DNA from: Pseudovibrio sp000156235 | GTDB lineage: Bacteria > Pseudomonadota > Alphaproteobacteria > Rhizobiales > Stappiaceae | Direction: 5' to 3' | Length of the DNA: 64,000 bases | Assembly (NCBI RefSeq): GCF_000156235.1 | Contig: NZ_DS996811.1 | Location: forward strand, 248,001-312,000 | Part shown: positions 1 to 8,516 of the stretch, one piece after another | Layout: each line of letters begins with the position of its first letter | How positions within the stretch are numbered: the first letter of the stretch is position 1 | Notes under the pieces: model-generated | What the model saw: only the letters and a program-made list of their open reading frames with translations | What the model was told of the DNA's origin: nothing | Databases searched by the model: none | Position numbers and translations under genes: made by a program

Positions 1-246
1 AATGTGTTGCCAGCCTAAAAGTTCATCCTGGTTACCGCTCAAGCGTTGCTTCTTGTAGCCAAGCTTTGCACGAACAGCACGAAACAGGTTCTTTAGCGGG
101 CCGCGAGTTTTTACCTTACGCCTACCAGTCTCGTAACGATCAAATTTCAGAAGCTTGGTAGGATCAGAGGCACATTCATAGGTGTCGCGAAATCCGCCAC
201 CACGAACAAACTCTCCAACCTGATAAACTTGATTTTCCTGCGACAC
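1..246 (-). CDS. YrbL-like (PhoP-regulated network) protein, N-terminal part, cut by window edge
   Basis: An open frame on the minus strand runs off the left edge. Its 82 visible residues begin near a GTG at 246 and include VGEFVRGGGFRDTYECA followed by a basic stretch. This pattern (glycine-rich opening, R-D/K-x-Y-E, then an early lysine in LLKFDRY) resembles the N-terminus of the YrbL-PhoP_reg family, which has a kinase-like fold and no settled function. I see no good Shine-Dalgarno sequence in front of the GTG, and the frame stays open further upstream, so the start is uncertain. The C-terminal part lies outside the window. Family assignment is from memory of the motif. Confidence 0.5.
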   Translation of the reverse strand, partial: MSQENQVYQVGEFVRGGGFRDTYECASDPTKLLKFDRYETGRRKVKTRGPLKNLFRAVRAKLGYKKQRLSGNQDELLGWQHI

Positions 247-455
247 AGTCAATTTTGAGCCAGTCTTTTTCGTAAATTTGAGCCACTTACATAACAAATT
301 ATAATAGTTTGGAAAGCACCAATCTTGCCACACATGGTCAAGTTTTTGTTTCTAAATGACTTTCAGGAGATCGACGGTACCTTAACCGGACTTTTTAGTG
401 TTTGCGGGATAATCTTCTCACAACAACACGGACACAAACTCCGGGAACCAGCAGG

Positions 456-1979
456 ATGCAGATCTGCAGTGCGCGTGAAATTGCGGCCTTTGTGCAGGAT
501 GGCGATACCATTGTTATTGGCGGTTGCGGATGGGGCCTTGCCACGCCGGAAGCTCTCTTGGAAGCCATCGAACAACAGTTCCTCTCAACCGGTCACCCTA
601 AGAACCTTTTCGTCATCAACTCTCTTTCGATCGGAGATGGTGACAAGCGTGGACTGAACCGCTTTTCGCATAAAGGGATGTTGCGAGGCATTATCTCCTC
701 TCACTTTGCACTGACGCCATCTCTGCAAAAACTCATCTCTCAGGACAAACTGGAAGCCTACTGTCTGCCAGCGGGTGTCATTCAACAGTTGATCCGTGAA
801 ATTGGTGCGGGTCGCCCCGGCCTTCTCACCCGAACTGGGCTTGGAACCTTTGTTGATCCCAGACACGGTGGTGGTAAATGCAGCAAGTCCTGTAAACATG
901 ATCTGGTTGAATTGCTGCACCTGCATGGTCAAGAATATCTCCGATATCGCCCTTTCAAGATCGATCTCGCGTTGATTTGTGGCTCAGCTGCTGACACCAA
1001 GGGCAATCTCAGCCTTGATGAAGAAGCTGTCACTCTGGACTGCCTGAGCCTGGCAATGGCAGCGCATAACAGCGGAGGCCACTGCTTTGCACAAGTCAGG
1101 AACATCGTGGAATCCGGCAGTCTGCCAGCTCGGTCAGTTGCCATTCCCGGTGTATTTCTGGATGCCTTGGTTGAAACCCCTGGCCAAACCATCGCCTACG
1201 ACACCCCTTACAGTCCTGCACTTAGCGGTGACATCAAGCCGTCTCATCGGCGTGTTCAAAATGAACCCAGCGAAGTTGCACGCAAGGTGATCGCAAGACG
1301 AGCTGCAGAGGAGTTGATTGAAAATGCAGCCGTCAACATAGGGTTTGGTGTGCCTGCAGGAGTTCGCTTTACAGAACAACGCAAGAAGTTAGCTGAGCAG
1401 ATCTGGCTTTCTTGCGAACATGGCCATCACAACGGTCAGTTTCTGGGTGATACGCTTTATGGCGCAGCGCAAGGGTCTGAAGCTCTTCTGTCTTCATTGG
1501 ATCAGTTTGATTTTTACAACGGTGGCGGGCTAGACATCGCTTTCTTGGGCATGAGTGAGGTAGACCGACATGGCAACGTAAACCTCTCCAAAATAGGCGG
1601 AAAAATTATTGGCCCGGGTAGCTTTATCGATATCTCACAGAACGCACGAAAACTGGTGTTTTGCGGCCTTCTCACCGGCGTCGATACGCGCGTGGAGTAT
1701 CGCAAAGATAAGCTAAAGATTACCAGAAACGGAACACACACAAAGTTTGTCGAGCAAACAGACCACATCACGTTCAACGCGATCAATGCCCGCAACAATG
1801 GTCAAGAAGTGCTCTATGTAACGGAGCGTGCTGTGTTCCAACTTGGGCCGAATGGGCTTGTGCTGACCGAAGTTGCGCCAGGGATCAAACCTAAACGCGA
1901 CGTGCTGGCCCACATGGGCTTTGCCTGCAAAGTAGACGTGCAACGCAAGATGCCAGAGCACATCTTCAATGCTCTCTGA
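456..1979 (+). CDS. Acyl-CoA:acetate/propionate-type CoA-transferase (family I)
   Basis: A 507-residue protein with both halves of a family I CoA-transferase fused in one chain, as in propionate CoA-transferase and YdiF (about 510-530 residues). The N-terminal half has the glycine-rich IVIGGCGWG segment near residue 20. The C-terminal half has IGFGVPAGV and then SCEHGHHNG, where the E of EHG is the expected catalytic glutamate that forms the glutamyl-CoA thioester. The family moves CoA between short-chain acyl-CoAs and free acids in the cytoplasm. The ATG at 456 is preferred because it directly precedes the conserved ICSAREIAAFV region; a TTG at 402 would add 18 uncharacteristic residues. The gene stands alone and converges on a RidA gene. 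Exact substrate is unknown. Confidence 0.85.
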   Translation: MQICSAREIAAFVQDGDTIVIGGCGWGLATPEALLEAIEQQFLSTGHPKNLFVINSLSIGDGDKRGLNRFSHKGMLRGIISSHFALTPSLQKLISQDKLEAYCLPAGVIQQLIREIGAGRPGLLTRTGLGTFVDPRHGGGKCSKSCKHDLVELLHLHGQEYLRYRPFKIDLALICGSAADTKGNLSLDEEAVTLDCLSLAMAAHNSGGHCFAQVRNIVESGSLPARSVAIPGVFLDALVETPGQTIAYDTPYSPALSGDIKPSHRRVQNEPSEVARKVIARRAAEELIENAAVNIGFGVPAGVRFTEQRKKLAEQIWLSCEHGHHNGQFLGDTLYGAAQGSEALLSSLDQFDFYNGGGLDIAFLGMSEVDRHGNVNLSKIGGKIIGPGSFIDISQNARKLVFCGLLTGVDTRVEYRKDKLKITRNGTHTKFVEQTDHITFNAINARNNGQEVLYVTERAVFQLGPNGLVLTEVAPGIKPKRDVLAHMGFACKVDVQRKMPEHIFNAL

Positions 1980-2026
1980 GTGCGCAAACAGCACTCACAA
2001 CTAGCACTCAATGATTTAAGAGGCCA

Positions 2027-2057
2027 CTTCCCGGAAATCTAAGTTGCATCCGGGAAG
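2027..2057. terminator. Bidirectional hairpin between converging genes
   Basis: The arms CTTCCCGGA (2027-2035) and TCCGGGAAG (2049-2057) are perfectly complementary with a 13-base loop. The hairpin sits between the CoA-transferase stop and the RidA stop. The downstream T-richness is weak, so efficient intrinsic termination is not certain. A smaller stem, GAGTGC/GCACTC, lies at 1978-1996. Confidence 0.55.
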
Positions 2058-2077
2058 CTGCTATTTCTTTGAAGGAC

Positions 2078-2422
2078 TTAGTCGCAAGCTGCTGTAATGA
2101 TCACTTCCACGAGCAGTTCCTGGGAAGCGAGGCGCGCTTCACCGCATGCGCGTGCTGGCGCATGGCCTTCAGGAACCCAGGCATCCCAGACTTCATTCAT
2201 TTCTGCGAAATCGCGCATGTCTGAAAGCCAAACGATGGCCTGCAGGATTTTCTCGCGGCTGGACCCAGCTTCAATCAGTAGTTCATCAACGCGGCGCAGA
2301 CATTCTGCAGTCTGTTCCTTGATGCTATCGCCGCGATTGCCAACCTGTCCGCACAGATAAACAGTACCATTGTGCTTTACGATTTTGCTCATACGCTGCT
2401 TGGTGTGCATGCGTTCAATCAT
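2078..2422 (-). CDS. RidA family enamine/imine deaminase
   Basis: A 114-residue RidA/YjgF/UK114 family protein. The C-terminal APARACGEARL segment supplies the conserved arginine and glutamate that hold the substrate in RidA enzymes, and LLIEAGSSREKILQAIVWL is the usual central helix-strand region. These small cytoplasmic trimers hydrolyse reactive 2-imino/enamine products of PLP- or flavin-dependent amino-acid enzymes. The start is supported by an AAGGGG ribosome-binding site seven bases upstream and by alignment with the paralog at 54193, which has a similar N-terminal extension. The gene lies downstream of the fucose genes on the same strand, 146 bases after fcl. Which amine pathway it serves is not evident. 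Confidence 0.85.
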   Translation of the reverse strand: MIERMHTKQRMSKIVKHNGTVYLCGQVGNRGDSIKEQTAECLRRVDELLIEAGSSREKILQAIVWLSDMRDFAEMNEVWDAWVPEGHAPARACGEARLASQELLVEVIITAACD

Positions 2423-2568
2423 GTTGTTACCCCTTTAAGATCGGGAGGCATGAACCCGGAAAACTACAAGGTTTCATATCTCCAATTTCAGCAAGACAAC
2501 ATGACTGAAAGCACTGGCAAGTGCACTGTGACATTTGCGAGTGTCCAAGATTTTCTGATTGCAGGTAT

Positions 2569-3537
2569 TTATGCCGTTGTTTTTTCCGGGTGATGCTGAA
2601 GAAACCAGCTGTAAGTCTCCGCAATCCCCTGATCCAATGAAATGGATGGCTTCCACCCCAACTGCGCCAATCGCTCCGAACTCATGAGTTTTCGCGGAGT
2701 TCCATCAGGCTTAGAAGTGTCCTTCTCAATAGAGCCTTCAAACCCCAGGATACTTGCTAGTTTTTCTGCAAGTTCCAGAATAGAGATATCCGTTCCGAAA
2801 CCGACATTGATGTGCTCATTAGCTGAGTAATTCTTCAGTAAGTAAACCAATGCATCTGCGCAGTCATCGCAATGGAGGAACTCTCGTCGTGGTGCTCCTG
2901 TTCCCCAAATCTCAAAGGCAGTCGAACCACTCACCTTTGCTTCGTGCACTTTACGTATAAGTGCCGGCAGTACATGACTGGTTGACAGATCAAAGTTATC
3001 GCCCGGACCATACAGGTTGGTTGGCATCGCGGAGATGAAATCACATCCGTGCTGTTTTCGAAAAGCCTGACAAAGCTTTATTCCTGCAATCTTAGCAATG
3101 GCATACCATTCATTGGTTGGCTCCAGAGGCCCGGAGAGCAACGCCTCTTCTGAAATCGGTTGAGATGCATGTTTTGGATAAATACAGGACGAACCCAGAA
3201 ACAGCAGCTTTTGCACGTTGGCTGCATAGGCTCCGCGGATGAGATTGGTTTCTATCGCAAGGTTTTCATAGAGGAAGTCTGCGGGATACTCATTGTTCGC
3301 CCATATCCCCCCTACTTTGGCCGCCGCAACAATCACCACATCCGGCTTCGTATCCTGCAAAAACATTAGTGTTTCATTTTGAGCAGTAAGATCCACCTGC
3401 TTGCGGTCAGCCGTTAAAAGCGAGCAATCCTCTCGTTCCAAACGGCGCATCAACGCGCCGCCAACCATGCCTTTGTGCCCAGCTACAAAAACCGTTTTTC
3501 CCACAAGGTCAAATTTGGTCTCCGATAAATCAGGCAT
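2569..3537 (-). CDS. fcl: GDP-L-fucose synthase
   Basis: A 322-residue extended SDR enzyme that converts GDP-4-keto-6-deoxymannose to GDP-L-fucose by epimerisation and NADPH reduction. The nucleotide-binding motif GHKGMVGGA is near residue 20, the catalytic serine lies in SSCIYP, and the Tyr-Lys pair lies in WYAIAK. The C-terminal PDGTPRKLM segment is typical of the family. Length matches the family (about 310-325). The start codon lies inside the end of gmd (8-base overlap), so the two genes form one operon and catalyse consecutive steps. The product would feed fucosylated capsule, lipopolysaccharide or exopolysaccharide. Confidence 0.95.
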   Translation of the reverse strand: MPDLSETKFDLVGKTVFVAGHKGMVGGALMRRLEREDCSLLTADRKQVDLTAQNETLMFLQDTKPDVVIVAAAKVGGIWANNEYPADFLYENLAIETNLIRGAYAANVQKLLFLGSSCIYPKHASQPISEEALLSGPLEPTNEWYAIAKIAGIKLCQAFRKQHGCDFISAMPTNLYGPGDNFDLSTSHVLPALIRKVHEAKVSGSTAFEIWGTGAPRREFLHCDDCADALVYLLKNYSANEHINVGFGTDISILELAEKLASILGFEGSIEKDTSKPDGTPRKLMSSERLAQLGWKPSISLDQGIAETYSWFLQHHPEKTTA

Positions 3538-4600
3538 CTTCTAGTACCCGATACTGTTGAAGTTCCTTCAAATCGGCCTGCACCATCTCCTGTACCAACA
3601 CCTCTAGAGAGGTTTTAGGCTCCCATCCCAACTTCTGCCGCGCCTTTCTTGCATCGCCTAGCAGTTCGTTCACCTCAGAAGGACGGAAATACCTTGGATC
3701 AATTTCAATCAGTGAACGACCGGTTCGCGCGCAAAGGCCCTGCTCCTCAACGCCCTCTCCCCACCACTCAATGTCAGTGCCACAATGAGCGAAGGCCATT
3801 TCTACAAAACGGCGAACAGATGTCATCGTACCAGTAGCCAGGACATAATCGTCCGGCTGATCCTGTTGCAGCATCATCCACATGCCTTCAATGAAATCGC
3901 GCGCATGCCCCCAGTCTCGTTGAGCATCAATATTGCCGAGGTAGAGTTTCTCTTGCTGACCCAAGTTGATTGCCGCAGCTGCGCGTGTGATTTTTCGCGT
4001 TACGAATGTCTCACCACGCAACGGGCTTTCATGGTTGAAGAGGATGCCGTTTGAGGCATGGATTCCATAGGCTTCGCGATAGTTTACAGCGATCCAATAG
4101 GCATAGAGTTTTGCTGCAGCATATGGAGACCGCGGATAAAATGGTGTGGTTTCTTTTTGCGGAACTTCCTGAACCAGACCATAGAGCTCTGATGTTGACG
4201 CCTGATAAAACCTTGTTTTCTTTTCTAGTCCGAGAATGCGGATTGCTTCCAACAACCGTAGAGCACCAAGAGCATCGCTGTTGGCCGTGTATTCCGGGGT
4301 TTCAAAACTCACCTTAACGTGTGACTGCGCACCAAGGTTATAGACCTCATCCGGTTGCACCTCCTGCATAATCCGGATCAGGTTGGTCGCATCCGTCAGA
4401 TCTCCGTAATGAAGAATAAAGCGTGCATCTTCTTCATGCGGGTCTTGGTAAATTCCTTCAATCCGCCCGGTATTGAAACTGGAGGAGCGGCGCTTAACAC
4501 CATGCACTATGTAGCCCTTATCAAGCAGAAAACGGCTCAGATAAGCGCCATCTTGTCCAGTCACACCCGTTATCAATGCTGTCTTTTGCAAGGTCATCAC
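3530..4600 (-). CDS. gmd: GDP-mannose 4,6-dehydratase
   Basis: A 356-residue extended SDR enzyme that makes GDP-4-keto-6-deoxy-D-mannose from GDP-mannose. It has TGVTGQDGAYL at the N-terminus for NADP binding, the active-site STSELYG segment, and the Tyr-x-x-x-Lys pair in SPYAAAK. The stretch RRSSSFNTGRI is a hallmark of Gmd. It is the first gene of the gmd-fcl pair. Two adjacent methionine codons (4600 and 4597) could both serve as start. A sugar-transferase gene at 6.2-7.4 kb may use the product, but that link is an inference. Confidence 0.96.
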   Translation of the reverse strand: MMTLQKTALITGVTGQDGAYLSRFLLDKGYIVHGVKRRSSSFNTGRIEGIYQDPHEEDARFILHYGDLTDATNLIRIMQEVQPDEVYNLGAQSHVKVSFETPEYTANSDALGALRLLEAIRILGLEKKTRFYQASTSELYGLVQEVPQKETTPFYPRSPYAAAKLYAYWIAVNYREAYGIHASNGILFNHESPLRGETFVTRKITRAAAAINLGQQEKLYLGNIDAQRDWGHARDFIEGMWMMLQQDQPDDYVLATGTMTSVRRFVEMAFAHCGTDIEWWGEGVEEQGLCARTGRSLIEIDPRYFRPSEVNELLGDARKARQKLGWEPKTSLEVLVQEMVQADLKELQQYRVLEDA

Positions 4601-4910
4601 ACGCCCAAAATCTTAGGGAAACAGAGCATGAACCTAGGAGGAAACTGGTTTTTGTCGCAATTCTGAAAACATGCCCCCTCATTCTCTAGGTCACTTTGCA
4701 GAGCAATGTTTTTAAACGAGGTTTCAGCTTCGCCCACAAGGATATCCAAGTTCCCTCAAAATTAACTGGCAATCCTACAGCTCACCGTGTATCAAGCTCG
4801 CCCTCCCAAACGCCTTGTGGAGGTATCCCGAACCTGAATATCCAGACGCAGCCGTTACTCTGGCAATTGCATAGCTTTGCCTGACAAAAGGCATGATGAG
4901 AGGTCTAAAA
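4601..4910. other. Intergenic region between divergent gmd and the Hsp70-like gene
   Basis: About 310 bases without a convincing gene. It must hold the promoters for gmd (minus) and the chaperone gene (plus), but I see no near-consensus promoter or clear operator. The only firm signal is the GAGAGG ribosome-binding site at 4898-4903 for the chaperone gene. Confidence 0.4.
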
Positions 4911-6167
4911 ATGAACAGTGCATTCGCAGGCATCGATTTTGGCACCTCTAACTCCACAGTGGGCATCTACTCAGGCGAAACACCAGAACTGGTGATGCTG
5001 GAAGAAGGCCATACGGAAATGCCGTCTGCCATTTTCTTCAATTTTGAGGACGAGCAGATCGTTTATGGACGGCAGGCGAAAGAAGAGTACATCAGAGGCG
5101 ATGAGGGCCGTCTTATGCAGGCTCTCAAGAGTGTTCTGGGCACATCCCTCATTCAGGAGAAAACGGCTGTCATGGGCGGTCGTATGGCGTTTCGTGACAT
5201 TATTGCGCTGTACCTGCGTCAGTTGAAACGCAAGCTCGATGCACACATGCAGGAAGATGTCACCAAGGTGGTTCTGGGACGTCCGGTGCATTTCATCGAC
5301 GGTGATGAAGTTGCTGACCGTGCAGCGCAAAACACGCTGGAAGGTATCGCTCGCCAGGAAGGCTTTGAGCATATTGCATTCCAGTATGAGCCGATTGCAG
5401 CTGCGTTGGCTTATGAGCAGTCTGTTACCCGTGAAGAACTTATTCTGGTACTGGATATCGGTGGTGGTACAGCGGACTTTTCTGTTATTCGCGTTTCTCC
5501 TGAACGGCGGAATGCAGCTGACCGCACAGGCGACATTCTTGCCAACACCGGTGTTCACATCGGTGGTACGGATTTCGACCGCTTGCTGTCGCTTGCGCAA
5601 GTGATGCCACATCTGGGCTATAAAACACTCACGAAAGACGGCAAACGCGCGCTGCCCTCCAAATACTATTTCGATCTCGCCACCTGGCAGTTCATCAACC
5701 AGCTGTATTCTCCAAACATTTTGCGCGAGCTCGGCGAAGTCAGACGCGAAGCAGCGCAGCCACATCTGGTGGAGCGCCTTCGTGAAGTGATCCGTGCAAA
5801 AGATGGCCACATGCTTGCTACGCGCGTGGAGCAGACCAAGATTGACCTGTCTTCCTCCGAGATTGCTAGCCTCAAGATTGAGCTGGAGGAAGAAGACGTT
5901 CAGGTGAATGCCTCCAATGCCGATTTCCATACGGCAATTGCCGCTTCTGTGGGCAAAATCGAAACCACCATTCAGGAAGCCCTCAACAAGGCAGGTGTGA
6001 CTGCTGATCAGATCAACAGCATGTTCCTGACCGGCGGCACCACGCGTATCCCGATGCTTCGAGATCACTTCAAGTCCCTGATGCCAAACGCTTCTATCGT
6101 GGAAGGCGACGTGTTTGGCGCCGTGGGCCTTGGCCTTGCAGCAGACGCAAAACGAAAGTTCGGCTAA
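4911..6167 (+). CDS. Hsp70 family protein, YegD-like
   Basis: A 418-residue protein with the actin/Hsp70 ATPase fold. The phosphate-1 loop is FAGIDFGTSNSTVGIY at the N-terminus, the phosphate-2 loop is LVLDIGGGTADFSV near residue 180, and the adenosine motif is FLTGGTTRIP near residue 365. It lacks the substrate-binding domain and lid of DnaK, which fits the shorter YegD-type putative chaperones (about 420-450 residues). The ATG at 4911 follows a good GAGAGG site. Its stop overlaps the stop of the convergent glycosyltransferase gene. Client proteins are unknown. Confidence 0.88.
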   Translation: MNSAFAGIDFGTSNSTVGIYSGETPELVMLEEGHTEMPSAIFFNFEDEQIVYGRQAKEEYIRGDEGRLMQALKSVLGTSLIQEKTAVMGGRMAFRDIIALYLRQLKRKLDAHMQEDVTKVVLGRPVHFIDGDEVADRAAQNTLEGIARQEGFEHIAFQYEPIAAALAYEQSVTREELILVLDIGGGTADFSVIRVSPERRNAADRTGDILANTGVHIGGTDFDRLLSLAQVMPHLGYKTLTKDGKRALPSKYYFDLATWQFINQLYSPNILRELGEVRREAAQPHLVERLREVIRAKDGHMLATRVEQTKIDLSSSEIASLKIELEEEDVQVNASNADFHTAIAASVGKIETTIQEALNKAGVTADQINSMFLTGGTTRIPMLRDHFKSLMPNASIVEGDVFGAVGLGLAADAKRKFG

Positions 6168-7411
6168 GCCCTCGCAAAAAGTCTTTTCTTTTGCTTGTAA
6201 TCCGACGTGACAGATCTGAGGAAACCATTCCATTCATCTGTCACGCGCTCAGGCGTAAACGCAGAAATTTTTTGCCGTGCTGCTGTTCCCAATTGCTTCC
6301 GAAGTTCCGGATTTCCCATCAGCGTGTCCAAAGCTTCAGCCAAACCTGCTGCGCCATCTTCAACTCTTGTCAAATAACCAGCTCCATCTTTGAGGAGCGC
6401 TGAGTTAGAAATGCAATCATCTACAGCAACGCAGGTCAGTTGATAACTCATTGCTTCCGCTAATGAATTCGAGAACCCTTCGAAATGAGAGGGAATGCAG
6501 AAGATCTCTGCATTTTGATATGCTTCGGTCAAATCTGGCTGTGCACCATGAAGCTTTATCTGGTTGGGAGCACCCAGTGACTTACAAAGATTGACGGCCT
6601 CTTTGCTATCAGTCCCGGAACCATACATATGCAATGACCAGTCAGGATACATTTCTGCAACCTTTGCAAATGCTTCCATCAACCATTGGGGACGTTTGGC
6701 AGTGGCAAAACGACTAGCAAACAATATCTTCCGCTGCTCACTCGCAGACGCAGGCAACTCAGGCAGTCTCACACCATTTGGAATATAACAAACTGGTTTG
6801 TCATTGTGCTTGGATAAAAAGCTGGCAAATTCTGGTATCAAAATTGAGAATGCGTCAGCATATCTGAAATTGTCCAGAAAGTTCATTCTAGCGACTGGAT
6901 TATCAGGAATCCCAACAGCCTCATCAAACAGGAAATGAGGGACGTGGCGAAAAGCCAGGATAACCGGGAACTTCCGATCAGATAATGCAGAGGCTACAAG
7001 TGAGGCATAGTCTGGTGTGAAGACGATACAAACATCAGGTTTTTCCTGGGCAATCGCCTGCTTCACCTGCGGAAGTCTATGTTTAATCCGGCGTTGCCAC
7101 CTATGCTTTCGGTAAGCAGGAAAAAGAGTTTGCAAGTATCTCGAACTGGACTTTTTTTTCTTCCCTATGGTGGGAGAGCGCGCAGGCTCTTTTCTCACGT
7201 CAGTCGGTTCAATAGCACGAACGTCTTCACACATATACCGGATCTCCAACGCGGGATCATAAGGATAAAACGGTGTCGCAATCTCGAGGCTATCGTTCAA
7301 TATGGTTACAGAATGCCCTTTTGCAATGAGACCACTCCCAATAGCGAGAACTGCCCTTTGCGTTCCTCCGGTTTCTGCGAAGGACCATCCGAAATAAAAC
7401 AGTACTTTCAT
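6164..7411 (-). CDS. Glycosyltransferase family 4
   Basis: A 415-residue GT-B glycosyltransferase. The N-terminal half has the acceptor-side FAETGGTQRAV loop. The C-terminal half has KILFASRFATAKRPQWL and the E-x7-E signature in HFEGFSNSLAEAM, which binds the nucleotide-sugar donor in GT4 enzymes. Residues about 75-115 form a strongly basic stretch (KKKKSSSR, then KHRWQRRIKHR), which may favour membrane attachment. The gene may work with the nearby gmd-fcl pair in polysaccharide assembly, but no polymerase, flippase or sugar-phosphate transferase lies close by. Donor and acceptor are unknown. Confidence 0.9.
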   Translation of the reverse strand: MKVLFYFGWSFAETGGTQRAVLAIGSGLIAKGHSVTILNDSLEIATPFYPYDPALEIRYMCEDVRAIEPTDVRKEPARSPTIGKKKKSSSRYLQTLFPAYRKHRWQRRIKHRLPQVKQAIAQEKPDVCIVFTPDYASLVASALSDRKFPVILAFRHVPHFLFDEAVGIPDNPVARMNFLDNFRYADAFSILIPEFASFLSKHNDKPVCYIPNGVRLPELPASASEQRKILFASRFATAKRPQWLMEAFAKVAEMYPDWSLHMYGSGTDSKEAVNLCKSLGAPNQIKLHGAQPDLTEAYQNAEIFCIPSHFEGFSNSLAEAMSYQLTCVAVDDCISNSALLKDGAGYLTRVEDGAAGLAEALDTLMGNPELRKQLGTAARQKISAFTPERVTDEWNGFLRSVTSDYKQKKRLFARA

Positions 7412-7635
7412 TCAAGACATTCCCCGTATCCAACTTTTTACTGCAAGCTTTACTCCCAGATACCAAGGGAATTTTGCCTAAAGTGATACCCCTTCTTTTT
7501 CACCCTCTCTTTCTCATTCCTCTGATTTCAGAATTGTCACATTCAACCAATTCAGGTTCCCTAGTTGCAATTGTTAATGAAGTCTTAAGAGGGCGGCGCG
7601 CACTGTTTTAGCTGTGTGCCGGATTGGGGACCGGG

Positions 7636-8481
7636 ATGTTGCGGCGGCAAAATAGATGTTTTAAACATTGCTGGCTTTATCCGATGATAGGCGCAGTCGC
7701 ATTAGGATCAGCTGGATCCTCCGCTGAGGCGACAACTCTTCGTGAAGCGCTTAACGACACCCTACGGTTCAAACAGACGTTAAGTTTGAAAAGTTGGAAG
7801 ACAGCTTCAAAACAGCAGAAAAGTGAGGTTTTGCGTGAAACTGTTGATGCTTATGCTGCACTCTACTTAGCAACACAGCAAACACACGTTTATCTGAGAT
7901 CGCTGAGAGATCTAAACGCGATAACCGCAGTTTTGGATAGACATTCTGAGAGCAAAACAACTCAGGTTTTGGAGCACGTTGAAGCGTTAGAAGCGCAGCG
8001 CAGCTTGATCAATGATACTCTAAAGGCGCTGCAGCAGAACGAACTCCTTTTTGCGCAAACGACCTTCACACAGTACACGGGCAGCCGCAGTTTCAACCCT
8101 CAGCCAGTGATCACTTCATCTTTATTGAATGATTCAGGATCGCCTACAGATGTACAAGCGGAAAGAAAATCACTTTCCAGATTGATCGAAACCTATAAGC
8201 AGCTTCAGTTCGGAGTAACGCGCCAGAGGCGAAGTTATGAGGCTGCACTTGCTCAGACCAAGGTAAGTTCTGAGCATACTCCTGCGTACCTCACCATTCT
8301 AACCGAGCTGCAGAATGCAGAACTTCAGCTGATCTCGGCTGAAGCCGAACTCACTCGCCTTCATTTTGCAAACAAAGCTCAACATTCAACGCTTTTGCTG
8401 CACCTCGGTCTTTCTGAGCGATTGCTTGAGATAAACCGGAAGCGAGAACTGCGGCGACTGGTTACCCAACAGATCAATTAG
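7636..8481 (+). CDS. Short TolC-like outer-membrane-factor-related protein
   Basis: A 281-residue protein with an N-terminal signal-like segment (basic start, then MIGAVALGSAGSSAEA) and long alpha-helical, glutamine-rich stretches likely to form coiled coils. TTLREALNDTL matches the opening of TolC-family proteins, and VLRETVDAYAALYLATQQ matches the second family helix (usually V..TVA.AY.DLLAAQ). Full TolC proteins have 430-480 residues and two repeats, so this one is shortened, with the beta-barrel parts reduced or missing. The ATG at 7636 follows GGGGA. It sits 35 bases before the giant adhesin and is probably co-transcribed. It may be a dedicated exit-duct derivative, a periplasmic partner, or a degenerate copy. 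Confidence 0.55.
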   Translation: MLRRQNRCFKHCWLYPMIGAVALGSAGSSAEATTLREALNDTLRFKQTLSLKSWKTASKQQKSEVLRETVDAYAALYLATQQTHVYLRSLRDLNAITAVLDRHSESKTTQVLEHVEALEAQRSLINDTLKALQQNELLFAQTTFTQYTGSRSFNPQPVITSSLLNDSGSPTDVQAERKSLSRLIETYKQLQFGVTRQRRSYEAALAQTKVSSEHTPAYLTILTELQNAELQLISAEAELTRLHFANKAQHSTLLLHLGLSERLLEINRKRELRRLVTQQIN

Positions 8482-8516
8482 GACACTAACAATTTGGAAC
8501 GAGGAGGAATGCAGTC

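Noticed and set aside
4971..6233. A 420-codon open frame on the minus strand across the Hsp70-like gene
   Set aside because: It is opposite a gene with clear family motifs, has cysteine- and histidine-rich, low-quality protein sequence and no family features; it is a codon-bias shadow.
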